This document shows positions 1 to 8,900 of a stretch of DNA of 64,000 nucleotides, piece after piece. Positions within the stretch are counted from its first letter, which is position 1; every line of letters starts with the position of its first letter. The position numbers were made by a program, and so were the translations under genes. The stretch comes from Candidatus Nanopelagicus abundans (GTDB lineage Bacteria; Actinomycetota; Actinomycetes; Nanopelagicales; Nanopelagicaceae): contig NZ_CP016779.1 of NCBI RefSeq assembly GCF_002288305.1, forward strand, positions 186,001 to 250,000, written 5' to 3'. Below the pieces are notes generated by a model that did not search any database, was not told where the DNA came from, and saw only the letters and a list, made by a program, of their open reading frames with translations.

Positions 1-504
1 GATATTCCAAAAAGCTCTCTTGATTTGGCATTCGCAATTGGTGAAGCAATTGGTGAACAAGGTTGGGATCTTGTTTGGGGTGGTGGAAAGGCTTCAATGA
101 TGGGAGCAGTTGCAAAGGGCGCAAGATCAAAAGGAGCTGCGACTATTGGTGTGATACCCCAACCACTTATCAAACTTGAATTTGAAGATAAAGATGCAAC
201 CCAAATGCATGTTGTTAGCGATATGCGAACTCGTAAAGCAAAAATTGAAGATCTTTCAGATGCGTTTATTGCCCTTCCAGGTGGAATTGGAACATTAGAA
301 GAATTTTTTGAAATCTGGGTAGGTAGTTATCTTAAGTTTCATAGTAAGCCAATTGCAGTATGTGATCCAGTTGGATTTTATGATCCACTAAGAACCGCGC
401 TCGATCACCTTGCTGAACATAATTTTATGAAAACTGGCCAAGCAGAGTTAGTTAGCTGGTGCAAAGATATTCCTTCAACCTTAGATGCAATAAGAATAAA
501 ATGA
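1..504 (+). CDS. LOG-family (TIGR00730) Rossmann-fold protein, 5' truncated by window edge
   Basis: The reading frame is open from base 1, so the N-terminus lies upstream of the window. The visible ~167 residues carry the glycine-rich turn VWGGGKASMMG and the family signature PGGIGTLEEFFE, the phosphoribohydrolase motif of LOG/lysine-decarboxylase-like proteins. Characterised members cleave cytokinin riboside 5'-monophosphates or other nucleoside monophosphates; the bacterial substrate is often unknown. The stop overlaps the start of the next gene by four bases (ATGA), so the two are probably co-transcribed. A TTG at 25 is in frame but internal to the domain and is unlikely to be the start. 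Confidence 0.9.
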   Translation, partial: DIPKSSLDLAFAIGEAIGEQGWDLVWGGGKASMMGAVAKGARSKGAATIGVIPQPLIKLEFEDKDATQMHVVSDMRTRKAKIEDLSDAFIALPGGIGTLEEFFEIWVGSYLKFHSKPIAVCDPVGFYDPLRTALDHLAEHNFMKTGQAELVSWCKDIPSTLDAIRIK

Positions 505-962
505 AAAAATTATCACATCTTTCATTAACTGTAGAGATAAATAAACCAGTTGAAACGGTTTGGAAATTATTAGTTGACTGGAACAGTCAAAGTAATTGGA
601 TGCTGCAGACAAAGGTTTGGTCTGAGCTTGATCAAGATAAGACGGTTAAAAATGGTAAAGGAGTATTAGTTTTTGCATTTACTGGATTATTTCCAAAGCT
701 TTATCCAAAACTTCGTTTAGGTATTTTAGACACTATGGAGGTCACAAAGTGGAAGCCTCCATTATTTTGTGAAGTTGTACATATCGGCAGAGTGATTCGT
801 GGAACGGGCAAATTTGAATTAAAGAGAAAACGTAACCGCACAGTTTTCCACTGGCAAGAGGAGTTAATTGCGCCAACTTATGTTTTAATTTTCATGAAAC
901 CACTCTTATTACTGGGAGTTTGGCTCTCACTTCACAGATTTGCTAGGCAACTTTCCGCTTAA
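501..962 (+). CDS. SRPBCC (START-like) family protein
   Basis: A 153-residue protein starting at the ATG that overlaps the preceding stop. An upstream in-frame start at 459 would lie deep inside the LOG gene. The opening, with alternating hydrophobic residues (LSLTVEINKPVETVWKLLVD) followed by an NWMLQT-type loop, is typical of the polyketide-cyclase/START fold, a hydrophobic ligand cavity. Family members bind lipids or polyketides or act as co-regulators; no ligand can be deduced here. Coupling to the LOG gene suggests co-expression only. Confidence 0.7.
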   Translation: MKKLSHLSLTVEINKPVETVWKLLVDWNSQSNWMLQTKVWSELDQDKTVKNGKGVLVFAFTGLFPKLYPKLRLGILDTMEVTKWKPPLFCEVVHIGRVIRGTGKFELKRKRNRTVFHWQEELIAPTYVLIFMKPLLLLGVWLSLHRFARQLSA

Positions 963-999
963 GCCTAAAAGTATTGGTTGAACTGAGTAAACTTTACTT

Positions 1000-1197
1000 A
1001 TGACCTCTAAAGATGGCGGCAAGACGATTGCTGAGTTGATCAATACTCTGCCAGAGGAAGAGCGACTTATTTTGACATTACATTTAGTAAAAATGATCAG
1101 TGCAGCAGAAATAGCAAAAAAACTTGGAGTGCCAGAGCGAGCAGTGATAACGGTTATTGCATCAGGTAGATCGCGCCTAATTAGGTTGATTTCATAA
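1000..1197 (+). CDS. Small sigma-70 region 4-like helix-turn-helix protein
   Basis: A 65-residue protein. Residues ~16-60 (LPEEERLILTLHLVKMISAAEIAK, then GVPERAVITVIASGRSRL, described in pieces) follow the sigma region 4 pattern: an E-R-L-I-L-T-L helix, an A-E-I-A-K-K-L-G turn and a second helix ending in arginines. No sigma region 2 is present, so it is a stand-alone DNA-binding domain rather than a full sigma factor. A TAAACT hexamer ends six bases before the ATG, fitting leaderless transcription. Its target is unknown. Confidence 0.65.
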   Translation: MTSKDGGKTIAELINTLPEEERLILTLHLVKMISAAEIAKKLGVPERAVITVIASGRSRLIRLIS

Positions 1198-1289
1198 GGG
1201 TATTTATATGGATTTCCCACCCACAGGGAATTAAGGGATAATTACGCCTCTAGCAATGCTTTGATTGAAATTTGGCAGGGGAGAGTTAA

Positions 1290-1469
1290 ATGGCAGCGAT
1301 GAAACCAAGAACTGGTGATGGCCCTATGGAGGTCACCAAAGAGGCTCGCTCTATGGTCATGCGCATCCCACTAGAAGGTGGCGGCAGATTAGTTGTTGAA
1401 TTAAACGTTGAGGAAGCAACCAACTTAGGAAATGTCTTACAAGCAGCGGTTGCATTAGTTAAAAAGTAA
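1290..1469 (+). CDS. DUF3117 family protein
   Basis: A 59-residue protein beginning MAAMKPRTGDGPMEVTKEAR, the signature of DUF3117, a nearly invariant small actinobacterial protein of unknown function (Rv1211-like). A purine-rich Shine-Dalgarno (caggggagag) precedes the ATG. The ~90-base spacer upstream holds a small inverted repeat, TTCCC/GGGAA at 1214-1230, of unclear purpose. The gene order LOG, DUF3117, O-methyltransferase, htrA matches the mycobacterial chromosome, which supports the assignment. Confidence 0.9.
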   Translation: MAAMKPRTGDGPMEVTKEARSMVMRIPLEGGGRLVVELNVEEATNLGNVLQAAVALVKK

Positions 1470-1496
1470 TCGACTGACCTAACTTTAAGCCGGGTT

Positions 1497-2990
1497 ATGT
1501 TCAATAAACTCATAGATCCTTATCCAAAACTTAGTTACTTAGCTGAAGATGAATTAGATTTCTCTCCATTTTCTGCTGTTGCTGTTCCAGTTTTTCCAAG
1601 TGATGAAATCCAAATAATCAAAAGTAGATTTATAACAGCCTTAGTTGAGTTTACGAAATTAGATTTAAATATTGAGCTAGCTAATTGGCCTGATTTTACT
1701 GCCAAAGCTGGTGAGATTATTGAGGTACCAATAAGTAGTGAAAACTTAAAGCGAATTTATTTAGTTGGCGTTGGCGAATCTAATAATGAAGATATACGCA
1801 AAGCTTCCACATCACTTGGACGCAGGATTAAAGGAAATAACGTAACGCTTTTGTCTGCTTTATCAAATAATAAAGAGCAAATAGTTAACCAGGCAATTTC
1901 ATTTATACTTTCAAATTACCAATACACGTTAAAAAGTGAACCAAAAGATAAAAAACCAGAGTTTGTAATCTACGGTGATTTTGAAGAAGAGATTGAGCGT
2001 GCACAAATAATGGCAACCGCAGTTTGGCAGGCACGTGATTTAATCCATACCCCATCAAATATTAAAAATCCTGAGTGGCTAGCAAAGCAAGCCACCGCGA
2101 TGGTTTCAGCGACTAAAAGTTCAAGTCTTTCAATCTCAGTTAAATCTGGTCGAGCATTAAAAGATTTCGGTGGACTTATTGCAATAGGAAATTCATCGCC
2201 TAATCCTGGACCTAGATTAATTCAGGTTTCATACGCACCAAAAGGTTCAAGTAGCTGGCCTCATGTTGTATTAGTTGGTAAAGGAATTACCTTTGATACT
2301 GGTGGTGTTTCACTTAAAAGACCATACGAAAGTATGACGGCTATGAAAAGTGATATGGCTGGAGCTGCTGCAGTTCTTTCTGCAACAGTTGCAATGGCAA
2401 AAATTAAACCAAAAGTAAAAGTTACCGCACTTTTAATGGCAGCAGAGAATGCTTTATCTGCAACTTCTGCGCGTCCATCAGATGTGATTAAACAATTTGG
2501 TGGCACAACAGTTGAAATACTAAATACTGATGCAGAAGGTCGCCTAGTTTTAGCAGATGGGCTTGCATATGCCGATTTAGAGTTAGACCCAGATTACTTA
2601 GTTGATGTAGCAACGCTCACTGGTGCTGCCAGCTTAGGACTCGGCCGGCAATATGCTGCGATGTATACCCGAAAAATTCCACTTGCAAAAAAACTGCATG
2701 AATTAGGAAATAAAGTAGGAGAAAAGGTTTGGCATATGCCACTTTTAGATGATTATGCGGTGGCGTTAGATAGTGATATCGCAGATTTTAACCACCTAGC
2801 CGATAAGTTTGGCTTCTCAGCCGGATCAGTAACTGCAGCTTTATTTTTGGAGAAATTTGTGGGAGAACGTACTTGGGTGCACTTAGATATTGCCGGTAGC
2901 GGTAGATCTGAAACAGATGCTGGTGAAAATATTAAAGGTGGAACTGGATTTGGTGCAAGATTACTTATCGAGTGGTTGGCTTCATTTTGA
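1497..2990 (+). CDS. pepA: Leucyl aminopeptidase (M17)
   Basis: A 497-residue cytosolic zinc aminopeptidase that removes N-terminal residues during peptide turnover. The C-terminal catalytic domain is intact: VGKGITFDTGGVSLK carries metal-binding Lys and Asp, SDMAGAAAV another ligand Asp, and NTDAEGRLVLADGL the M17 signature with Asp/Glu ligands and the catalytic Arg. The N-terminal ~170 residues form the less conserved macro-like domain. Length is normal for PepA. The next gene starts at or just before its stop, so the two are probably translationally coupled. Confidence 0.95.
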   Translation: MFNKLIDPYPKLSYLAEDELDFSPFSAVAVPVFPSDEIQIIKSRFITALVEFTKLDLNIELANWPDFTAKAGEIIEVPISSENLKRIYLVGVGESNNEDIRKASTSLGRRIKGNNVTLLSALSNNKEQIVNQAISFILSNYQYTLKSEPKDKKPEFVIYGDFEEEIERAQIMATAVWQARDLIHTPSNIKNPEWLAKQATAMVSATKSSSLSISVKSGRALKDFGGLIAIGNSSPNPGPRLIQVSYAPKGSSSWPHVVLVGKGITFDTGGVSLKRPYESMTAMKSDMAGAAAVLSATVAMAKIKPKVKVTALLMAAENALSATSARPSDVIKQFGGTTVEILNTDAEGRLVLADGLAYADLELDPDYLVDVATLTGAASLGLGRQYAAMYTRKIPLAKKLHELGNKVGEKVWHMPLLDDYAVALDSDIADFNHLADKFGFSAGSVTAALFLEKFVGERTWVHLDIAGSGRSETDAGENIKGGTGFGARLLIEWLASF

Positions 2991-3628
2991 ACGAGGGCAT
3001 ATCACCACGCGGTGACATGAATGCATTTTCTGAACAATTTGCGCACGAAGATTATTTTATGCAACAAGCAAGATCCAATGGCCTAGAAATTGCAGCACCA
3101 GATCCAAGTGCTGGAGTAGGAAACTTTCTAAAGTTTGCAACTAAATTAATAAATTCTAAATCAGTAGTTGAAATAGGTACTGGTTCTGGTGTTGGCGGAT
3201 TATGGCTCTTGCAAGGAATGCCTATTGATGGCGTTCTAACCACAATAGATTCTGAACGTGAGCATTCAAAAATTGCTCGAAATATTTTTGAAGAGGCAGG
3301 TATTACTTCAACTAAGTATCGAATAATTACTGGAAAATTAATTGAGGTTGTCGGAAAACTTGCTGATAACTCATATGAATTAGTAGTTATTCGTCCAGCT
3401 CTTGACCTATTTGACATGGTTGCGGAGTCATACCGATTACTTAAGCCAAATGGCTTATTAATTATTGACCAAGTGTTAAGTGGCGGAAAAGTTGCTGATT
3501 CAACCCAACGCGATCCTGAGAGCATTTCTCGCCGAGATGTAATTAAGGTTATAAAAGAGGATGAGCGCTGGCTGGCCACAGTGATTCCAATTGGCGCAGG
3601 CCTATTAGTTGCTAATAAACTTCCTTAA
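2987..3628 (+). CDS. O-methyltransferase (Rv1220c-like)
   Basis: A class I SAM-dependent methyltransferase. VVEIGTGSGVGGLWLL is motif I of the SAM site, and LLIIDQVLSGGKV is the post-strand-4 region of the COMT/CCoAMT-like family. The start is uncertain: a TTG at 2987 overlaps the pepA stop, a GTG lies at 2972 and an ATG at 3017; conserved sequence begins just after the last. The substrate is unknown. In mycobacteria the homologue is followed by sigE-rseA-htrA; here htrA begins at the next base and sigE-rseA are missing. Confidence 0.85.
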   Translation: MNEGISPRGDMNAFSEQFAHEDYFMQQARSNGLEIAAPDPSAGVGNFLKFATKLINSKSVVEIGTGSGVGGLWLLQGMPIDGVLTTIDSEREHSKIARNIFEEAGITSTKYRIITGKLIEVVGKLADNSYELVVIRPALDLFDMVAESYRLLKPNGLLIIDQVLSGGKVADSTQRDPESISRRDVIKVIKEDERWLATVIPIGAGLLVANKLP

Positions 3629-4735
3629 ATGAATCAACCATCAAATACCCCATGGTGGCTGCCAAGTGATGAAGTAAAGCAAGTCCGGGTAGTCCAAACC
3701 AAGAGCAATTCTAATTTTATAGTTATTGCAGTTGTAATCGCACTTATCGCAGGTGCAATCGGAGCAATGGTTGGACGCAGTTCTTCAACAAATATTGGCG
3801 CAAATTTAGTGGATACAAAAAACATTGTTGAGCGAGCACCAGATTCAATAGCAGCACTTGCTGCTCGAGTCATTCCTGCAGTTGTATCAATATCTATTAA
3901 TTCTTCATCTGGGTCTGGTTTTTTTCTAGATAGTGATGGATTTATTTTAACAAATAATCATGTTGTAAAATCATCTACTCTTGGAAAAATTACAGTTGAA
4001 TTATCGAATGGTAAGAAATACCCTGCAAAATTAATTGGTAGAGATGCCTCATATGATTTAGCTGTTTTAAAAATAGATGTAACTTCTGCGCCAACTCTAC
4101 AATTAGGTAATAGCGATAGCATTTTAGTCGGGGATACAGTAATTGCGATTGGTTCTCCACTTGGTTTATCAGGAACTGTCACATCAGGAATAATAAGTGC
4201 AAAAAATAGAGCAGTTACTACTGGCGATAGTTCTGGAGAGAGTTCATTTATTAATGCATTGCAAACCGATGCTGCAATTAATCCTGGAAACTCAGGAGGT
4301 CCACTAGTTGATATAACCGGGGCTGTAGTTGGAGTTAATTCAGCAATAGCAACCCTTGGGTATGGAAACTCACCCGGATCAATTGGATTAGGGTTTGCAA
4401 TTCCAATTAATCAAGCTAAGAAAACTGCTGAACAATTAATTAAAACTGGATCTGCTACTTATCCGATCATGGGCATTACTGTTGACACAAGTTTTACTGG
4501 AAATGGTGCATTAATTTCAAATCAAGGAGCAGGTATTACTGCAGGCGGTCCAGCAGCAAAAGCTGGGTTAAAAGCTGGCGATGTAATTACTAAATTAGAT
4601 GGAAAATCTATTGATAATTCAGATGAGTTAATAGTAGTAATTAGAAGTAAAAATATTGGTGATAAAGTTAAAGTTGAATATAGTAGAAACAACGTAACTC
4701 GTGAGGTAGTAGTAACCCTTGCAGGATCAAAGTAG
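3629..4735 (+). CDS. htrA: Membrane-anchored HtrA/DegP-type serine protease with PDZ domain
   Basis: A 368-residue periplasm-side protease for envelope protein quality control. A single transmembrane anchor spans ~30-48. The trypsin-like domain has the triad His111 (TNNHVV), Asp143 (YDLAVLKI) and Ser222 (GNSGGPL). A C-terminal PDZ domain (~270-365) includes GPAAKAGLKAGDVITKLDG. The cytosolic tail ahead of the anchor is short (~29 residues) compared with many actinobacterial HtrAs. It starts directly after the methyltransferase stop and is followed six bases later by tatB, so it sits within an operon. Confidence 0.93.
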   Translation: MNQPSNTPWWLPSDEVKQVRVVQTKSNSNFIVIAVVIALIAGAIGAMVGRSSSTNIGANLVDTKNIVERAPDSIAALAARVIPAVVSISINSSSGSGFFLDSDGFILTNNHVVKSSTLGKITVELSNGKKYPAKLIGRDASYDLAVLKIDVTSAPTLQLGNSDSILVGDTVIAIGSPLGLSGTVTSGIISAKNRAVTTGDSSGESSFINALQTDAAINPGNSGGPLVDITGAVVGVNSAIATLGYGNSPGSIGLGFAIPINQAKKTAEQLIKTGSATYPIMGITVDTSFTGNGALISNQGAGITAGGPAAKAGLKAGDVITKLDGKSIDNSDELIVVIRSKNIGDKVKVEYSRNNVTREVVVTLAGSK

Positions 4736-4741
4736 GGATAG

Positions 4742-5044
4742 ATGTTTAATATTGGTGGCGGTGAGATACTTGGCTTACTCATACTAGGCATGATTTTAAT
4801 TGGTCCAGATCGGATGCCTAATATTGCAACTGATGCCGCAAGACTCTTAATAAAGTTAAAGAATATTGCACAAAAAGCCACAAATGATCTAAAAGAAAAT
4901 TTAGGGCCAGGATATGAGGATTTACAAGTAAAAGATTTAAACCCAAAAGCATTTATTAAAAAGCATATTGGTGATGTAATTGATAAAAATGATTTGGAAA
5001 TAAATACAAAACCTAAACCAAAAATTGACCCAGATATATTATGA
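4742..5044 (+). CDS. tatB: Sec-independent protein translocase subunit TatB
   Basis: A 100-residue protein with one N-terminal membrane helix (GGGEILGLLILGMILIGPDR) followed by an amphipathic helix and a charged tail, the TatA/B layout. The GPDRMP turn after the helix and the location between htrA and mrp, as in other actinobacteria, favour TatB over TatA. TatB receives twin-arginine precursors together with TatC. The tatA and tatC genes are not in this window. Its last four bases overlap the mrp start (ATGA). A Shine-Dalgarno-like aggga precedes the ATG. Confidence 0.85.
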   Translation: MFNIGGGEILGLLILGMILIGPDRMPNIATDAARLLIKLKNIAQKATNDLKENLGPGYEDLQVKDLNPKAFIKKHIGDVIDKNDLEINTKPKPKIDPDIL

Positions 5045-6156
5045 GTACCGTTGAATTAATTAACACCGCACTTGGCACAGTAATTGACCCTGAGCTTCAT
5101 AAACCACTACCTGAGCTAGGTATGGTTGAATCTGTTAATTTTACTGACGGTGTAGCAAAAATTAATATCTTGCTAACAATCATTGGATGCCCAATGAAGG
5201 ATCGACTTCATTCTGATATAACTAAGTCTTTAGCTAATATTTCTGAGGTTAAAACTGTAGAAATTAACTTCGGCGTAATGAATGAAGAACAAAGAAATAA
5301 TGTTAAAAAATTAATTCGTGGCGGGCGTGAAAAATTCATTCCCTTTGCTCAACCAGACTCTTTAACTAGAGTGCTAGGTATTGCCTCCGGTAAGGGCGGT
5401 GTCGGTAAATCATCTGTAACAGTTAATTTAGCAGTGGCAGCAGCAGCTCGCGGACTAAAAGTAGGAATACTAGATGCGGATGTTTATGGACATTCAATTC
5501 CAAGACTTATGGGAATTCTTGATAAAAGACCAACAGCAATTGATCAAACATTTATTCCCGTAGAAAATTACGGAGTCAAAGTTGTTTCAATGGAGATGTT
5601 TAAACCAGAAAGATCTGATCCAGTTGCCTATCGAGGTCCACTACTACACCGAGTTTTAGAGCAATTATTAAGTGATGCGTATTGGGGTGATTTAGATTTA
5701 TTACTTCTTGATTTACCACCTGGAACTGGTGATATTGCAATATCACTTGGCCAACTAATACCTACATCAGAAATAATTGTTGTTACTACACCACAGATTG
5801 CCGCAGCTGAGATTGCAGAGCGAGCAGGTCGAATTGCCCACCAGATTAAGCAACCAGTCATTGGCGTTATTGAAAATATGTCTGAATCTATTAATCCAGA
5901 ATCTGGGGAAAAGATTTCAATTTTTGGTAGTGGAGGTGGTGAAGAGACTGCTAAGAGATTGAGCAAATTAATCGGAGTAGATGTTCCACTTCTTGCAAAA
6001 ATACCATTTGATCCCATCCTTCGTGAGGGTGGGGATGAAGGTAATCCGATTGCTTTGAACGATAAAAAATTTACTACAATATTTAATGAAATTTTAGATC
6101 AAATAATTATCAGACCTAAATCACTTATCGGGGTAAGACTAAATATAAATACCTAA
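5041..6156 (+). CDS. mrp: Mrp/ApbC (NBP35-type) Fe-S cluster carrier ATPase
   Basis: A 371-residue P-loop ATPase involved in delivering Fe-S clusters. Residues 1-90 form a MIP18/DUF59 domain. The deviant Walker A GKGGVGKSSVTVNLA begins near 118, the switch DADVYGHS near 153, and LLLDLPPGTGD is the Walker B region. The CxxC of many ApbC proteins is not obvious; the Cys in the DUF59 part (TIIGCPMKD) is retained. It overlaps tatB by four bases and ends convergently with the minus-strand DUF1003 gene, also overlapping by four bases. Confidence 0.92.
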   Translation: MSTVELINTALGTVIDPELHKPLPELGMVESVNFTDGVAKINILLTIIGCPMKDRLHSDITKSLANISEVKTVEINFGVMNEEQRNNVKKLIRGGREKFIPFAQPDSLTRVLGIASGKGGVGKSSVTVNLAVAAAARGLKVGILDADVYGHSIPRLMGILDKRPTAIDQTFIPVENYGVKVVSMEMFKPERSDPVAYRGPLLHRVLEQLLSDAYWGDLDLLLLDLPPGTGDIAISLGQLIPTSEIIVVTTPQIAAAEIAERAGRIAHQIKQPVIGVIENMSESINPESGEKISIFGSGGGEETAKRLSKLIGVDVPLLAKIPFDPILREGGDEGNPIALNDKKFTTIFNEILDQIIIRPKSLIGVRLNINT

Positions 6157-6647
6157 GATTTTTTATTTAGTTTTTTAACAATCTCCTCGATTGCATCAGA
6201 TATTTCACTATGTAGATAATCTCTTGTAGTTACTTCACCAATTGCTGAACGTAGGCTAGCTAGCTCTCTTGCCAAATACTCAGTATCTGCCACATTTCGT
6301 TCATCACGTTCACGATCCTCATTACCTTGAATCCGATCACGATCAGATTGACGATTTTGTGCTAGCAAAATTAATGGCGCAGCGTATGAAGCCTGTAGAG
6401 ATAAAAGAAGTGTTAAGAAAATAAATGGATAGTGATCAAACTTTAAATTATCAGGTGCAAACCCATTCCAGATAACCCAGGTCAATACAAATGCTGTCAT
6501 ATAAACCAAAAAGCGTGCAGTACCTAGAAAACGAGCAAACTTCTCAGACCAGCGACCAAATGCATCAGGATCATAAGATGGCTTAAGACTTCTGCGAGCT
6601 TCACGGGGAAACTCAAGTGAGTTTTTATTTATCTTTGATTTTGCCAT
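6153..6647 (-). CDS. DUF1003 membrane protein
   Basis: A 164-residue protein with two central hydrophobic segments (FLVYMTAFVLTWVIWNG and FIFLTLLLSLQASYAAPLIL) separated by the short HYPF loop, the DUF1003 signature, and a charged C-terminal region with LASLRSAIGEV. The function is unknown. It lies two bases downstream of the CBS/MgtE-N gene on the same strand, a pair conserved in actinobacteria (Rv1233c/Rv1232c region), so the two proteins are likely co-expressed and may act together. Confidence 0.88.
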   Translation of the reverse strand: MAKSKINKNSLEFPREARRSLKPSYDPDAFGRWSEKFARFLGTARFLVYMTAFVLTWVIWNGFAPDNLKFDHYPFIFLTLLLSLQASYAAPLILLAQNRQSDRDRIQGNEDRERDERNVADTEYLARELASLRSAIGEVTTRDYLHSEISDAIEEIVKKLNKKS

Positions 6648-6649
6648 GA

Positions 6650-7924
6650 CTATCTACTCTCACTTTCTTTTCTCTTAGTTTCATCCTGGCGCCAGTTTTC
6701 TGGCAATAAGTGGTCTAGTACATCATCAACTGTAACTGCGCCTAGTAAACGCTCATTTGCATCAACAATTGGCACAGCAAGTAAGTTATAACTTGCAAGG
6801 TATGAGGAGACCTCACTTAAAGTAGTTTCAGCTGATAATGGCGCAATATCACTATCTAAAATTGATCCCAGTAATGTTGCAGGTGGCTCACGAAGTAATC
6901 TTTGGATATATACAACTCCCATTAATCTACCTGTTGGTGTCTCTAATGGTTGGCGACAAACAAATACCTGCGACGCTAACCCAGGAGCAACTTCAGATAA
7001 TCTAACCCTTGATAGAGCTTCTGCAACTGTTGAATCAGCTGTTAAAACAATTGGTTCAGTCGTCATCATTCCACCGGCAGAGTAATCTTCATAGTGCATT
7101 AAGCGCTGAACACCTTCAGCATCTTCTGGCTCCATTAAGGCAAGTAAAGCTTGTGCCTTTTCTTGGCCAACTTCACGAAGTAAATCTGCAGCATCATCTG
7201 GATCCATTTCTTCTAATACATCTGCTGCGCGCTCACCTTCAAGCTCTGCTAATAATTCAACACGGGATGCCTCATTCATTTCTTCTAATACATCTGCTAA
7301 CCGCTCATCATCTAATGCTCGGGCAACCTCAACTCGGCGCTTAATTGTTAAATCATGCAACACAGATGCTAAGTCTGCTGCGCGTAAATTTGAAAGAGTG
7401 CCAAGTAAATTACTAACACCCTGATTTGTTTCATTAATTGTGAAGCCAGAGATCTCACCCCAAGTAAGAGTTGATGACGCACCGCGCCTGCGCAATCCAA
7501 TTCCGCGTCTCATAACATGCACTTTTTCAATAAACCAATCGCCAGTTTTTGATAATTCCATGCCGACATCTTCAACAGTAACTTTTTCATTTGTTTCAAT
7601 TAACGTCACTGAACGATCTAGCATTTCTGATAAAACTGATATTTCATTAGTTCGTGGTTCAAAACGGCGCATATTAAGTAAGCCGGTAATAATTACATGA
7701 CCATTATCAATAGATGTAACTCTAGTAATTGGTATAAATATTCGTTTCCTAGGTGGAACTTCAACAATAAAGCCCAAAATTCTTGGAGGTTGGTTATTGC
7801 TTCGCAATGTTGCGACCGCATCCCTAACCTTGCCAAGTTGATCACCATTTGGGTCAAAGACTGCAGTGCCAGCTAATCGGGCTAGGAATACACGATTTAG
7901 GTTAGAACCTTTACTTGTATTCAT
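6650..7924 (-). CDS. PRC-barrel / MgtE N-domain / CBS-pair protein
   Basis: About 424 residues. An N-terminal PRC-barrel-like region (FLARLAGTAVFDPNGDQLG) precedes a second small barrel, then an MgtE_N helical domain (repeated DVLEEMD, ADVLEEMN, DAADLLREV) and two CBS domains (YSAGGMMTTEPIVL; VPIVDANERLLGAVTVDDVL). The MgtE membrane channel is absent, so it is probably a soluble sensor or regulator rather than a magnesium transporter. I chose the ATG at 7924 because a TACCCT hexamer lies exactly six bases upstream, matching other leaderless starts here; an in-frame TTG lies at 7951. Confidence 0.85.
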   Translation of the reverse strand: MNTSKGSNLNRVFLARLAGTAVFDPNGDQLGKVRDAVATLRSNNQPPRILGFIVEVPPRKRIFIPITRVTSIDNGHVIITGLLNMRRFEPRTNEISVLSEMLDRSVTLIETNEKVTVEDVGMELSKTGDWFIEKVHVMRRGIGLRRRGASSTLTWGEISGFTINETNQGVSNLLGTLSNLRAADLASVLHDLTIKRRVEVARALDDERLADVLEEMNEASRVELLAELEGERAADVLEEMDPDDAADLLREVGQEKAQALLALMEPEDAEGVQRLMHYEDYSAGGMMTTEPIVLTADSTVAEALSRVRLSEVAPGLASQVFVCRQPLETPTGRLMGVVYIQRLLREPPATLLGSILDSDIAPLSAETTLSEVSSYLASYNLLAVPIVDANERLLGAVTVDDVLDHLLPENWRQDETKRKESESR

Positions 7925-7988
7925 GGGCCAAGGGTATCGGCTCAGTACCAATTCATAACAATAATTAAATTACAGATAGGTTTTGCCT

Positions 7989-8891
7989 ATGAAAGATCAG
8001 GATCACACCAAATTACCATCTGGTCGCGATGTCCCTCTGCTACTTCTAGGGATTATCGGAATAGGAGCCTCTGGTCCGATAATTGCAAAAAGCTTGATGC
8101 CAGTACCGACCATGATTTTTTGGCGCAACTTAATTGGTGGATTATTTATGACACCTTTTGCCCTAAAGCGAAAAGAGTGGCGAACTTTAAATCAACGAAA
8201 AGCAATACTTTGGTCAGCGCTAGGTGGAGTATTTTTAGCTTTTCACTTTATTTGTTTCTTTTGGGCAATGAAATACACCTCAGTTGCAACAGGAACTGCA
8301 TTAACGGCAACTCAGCCAATATTTGTTGCTTTATTTATAAAATTTAAAGGTGGTCATATACCTAAAAAATCATTTATTGGAATATTTATAGCATTTATCT
8401 CAGTGATTGTAATTACTGGTGTTGATTTAAATTTATCGGTTAGATCATTTCAAGGAGATCTTTTAGCTGTTGCTGGGGGAGCGCTAGCCGCTGCTTATGT
8501 ATTAATTAGCTCTAAAGTGCAAAAAGAAATTGCTACCTCAACTTTTATGGCAGTATGTTATCTGACCTGCTCATTAACCGTCTTACCAATAGTTTTTCTA
8601 GGTAACTATTCTCTAACTGGATTTTCAATTTCAGAGTGGATTTTACTTGCGGCACTAATACTTACTGCTCAACTACTTGGCCACTCCCTATTTAATCTCT
8701 CACTTAAACGAGTTTCACCAGCAATAGTTTCATTAATAGTTTTCTTTGAAGTTCCAGTTAGCGCAGTCATTGCTTACATCTGGTTAGGTCAGCAGCCACC
8801 TGCTGGCACAATTCCAGGAATAATTGGCTTACTTTTTGGTTGCACCTTATTTGTCTTACGCTCTAGTCAACCTATTTCTAATCAGCGGTAA
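7989..8891 (+). CDS. EamA/DMT-superfamily transporter
   Basis: About 300 residues with ten predicted hydrophobic helices in two EamA repeats (for example LLGIIGIGASGPIIAKSL, and FEVPVSAVIAYIWLGQQP in the second repeat). DMT permeases export amino acids or other metabolites; the substrate is not readable. The ATG at 7989 is preferred over the TTG at 7983 because TAGGTT ends six bases before it. The divergent promoter region shared with the CBS gene is only ~65 bp. The PHP gene follows after nine bases. Confidence 0.85.
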   Translation: MKDQDHTKLPSGRDVPLLLLGIIGIGASGPIIAKSLMPVPTMIFWRNLIGGLFMTPFALKRKEWRTLNQRKAILWSALGGVFLAFHFICFFWAMKYTSVATGTALTATQPIFVALFIKFKGGHIPKKSFIGIFIAFISVIVITGVDLNLSVRSFQGDLLAVAGGALAAAYVLISSKVQKEIATSTFMAVCYLTCSLTVLPIVFLGNYSLTGFSISEWILLAALILTAQLLGHSLFNLSLKRVSPAIVSLIVFFEVPVSAVIAYIWLGQQPPAGTIPGIIGLLFGCTLFVLRSSQPISNQR

Positions 8892-8900
8892 GATAAATCA

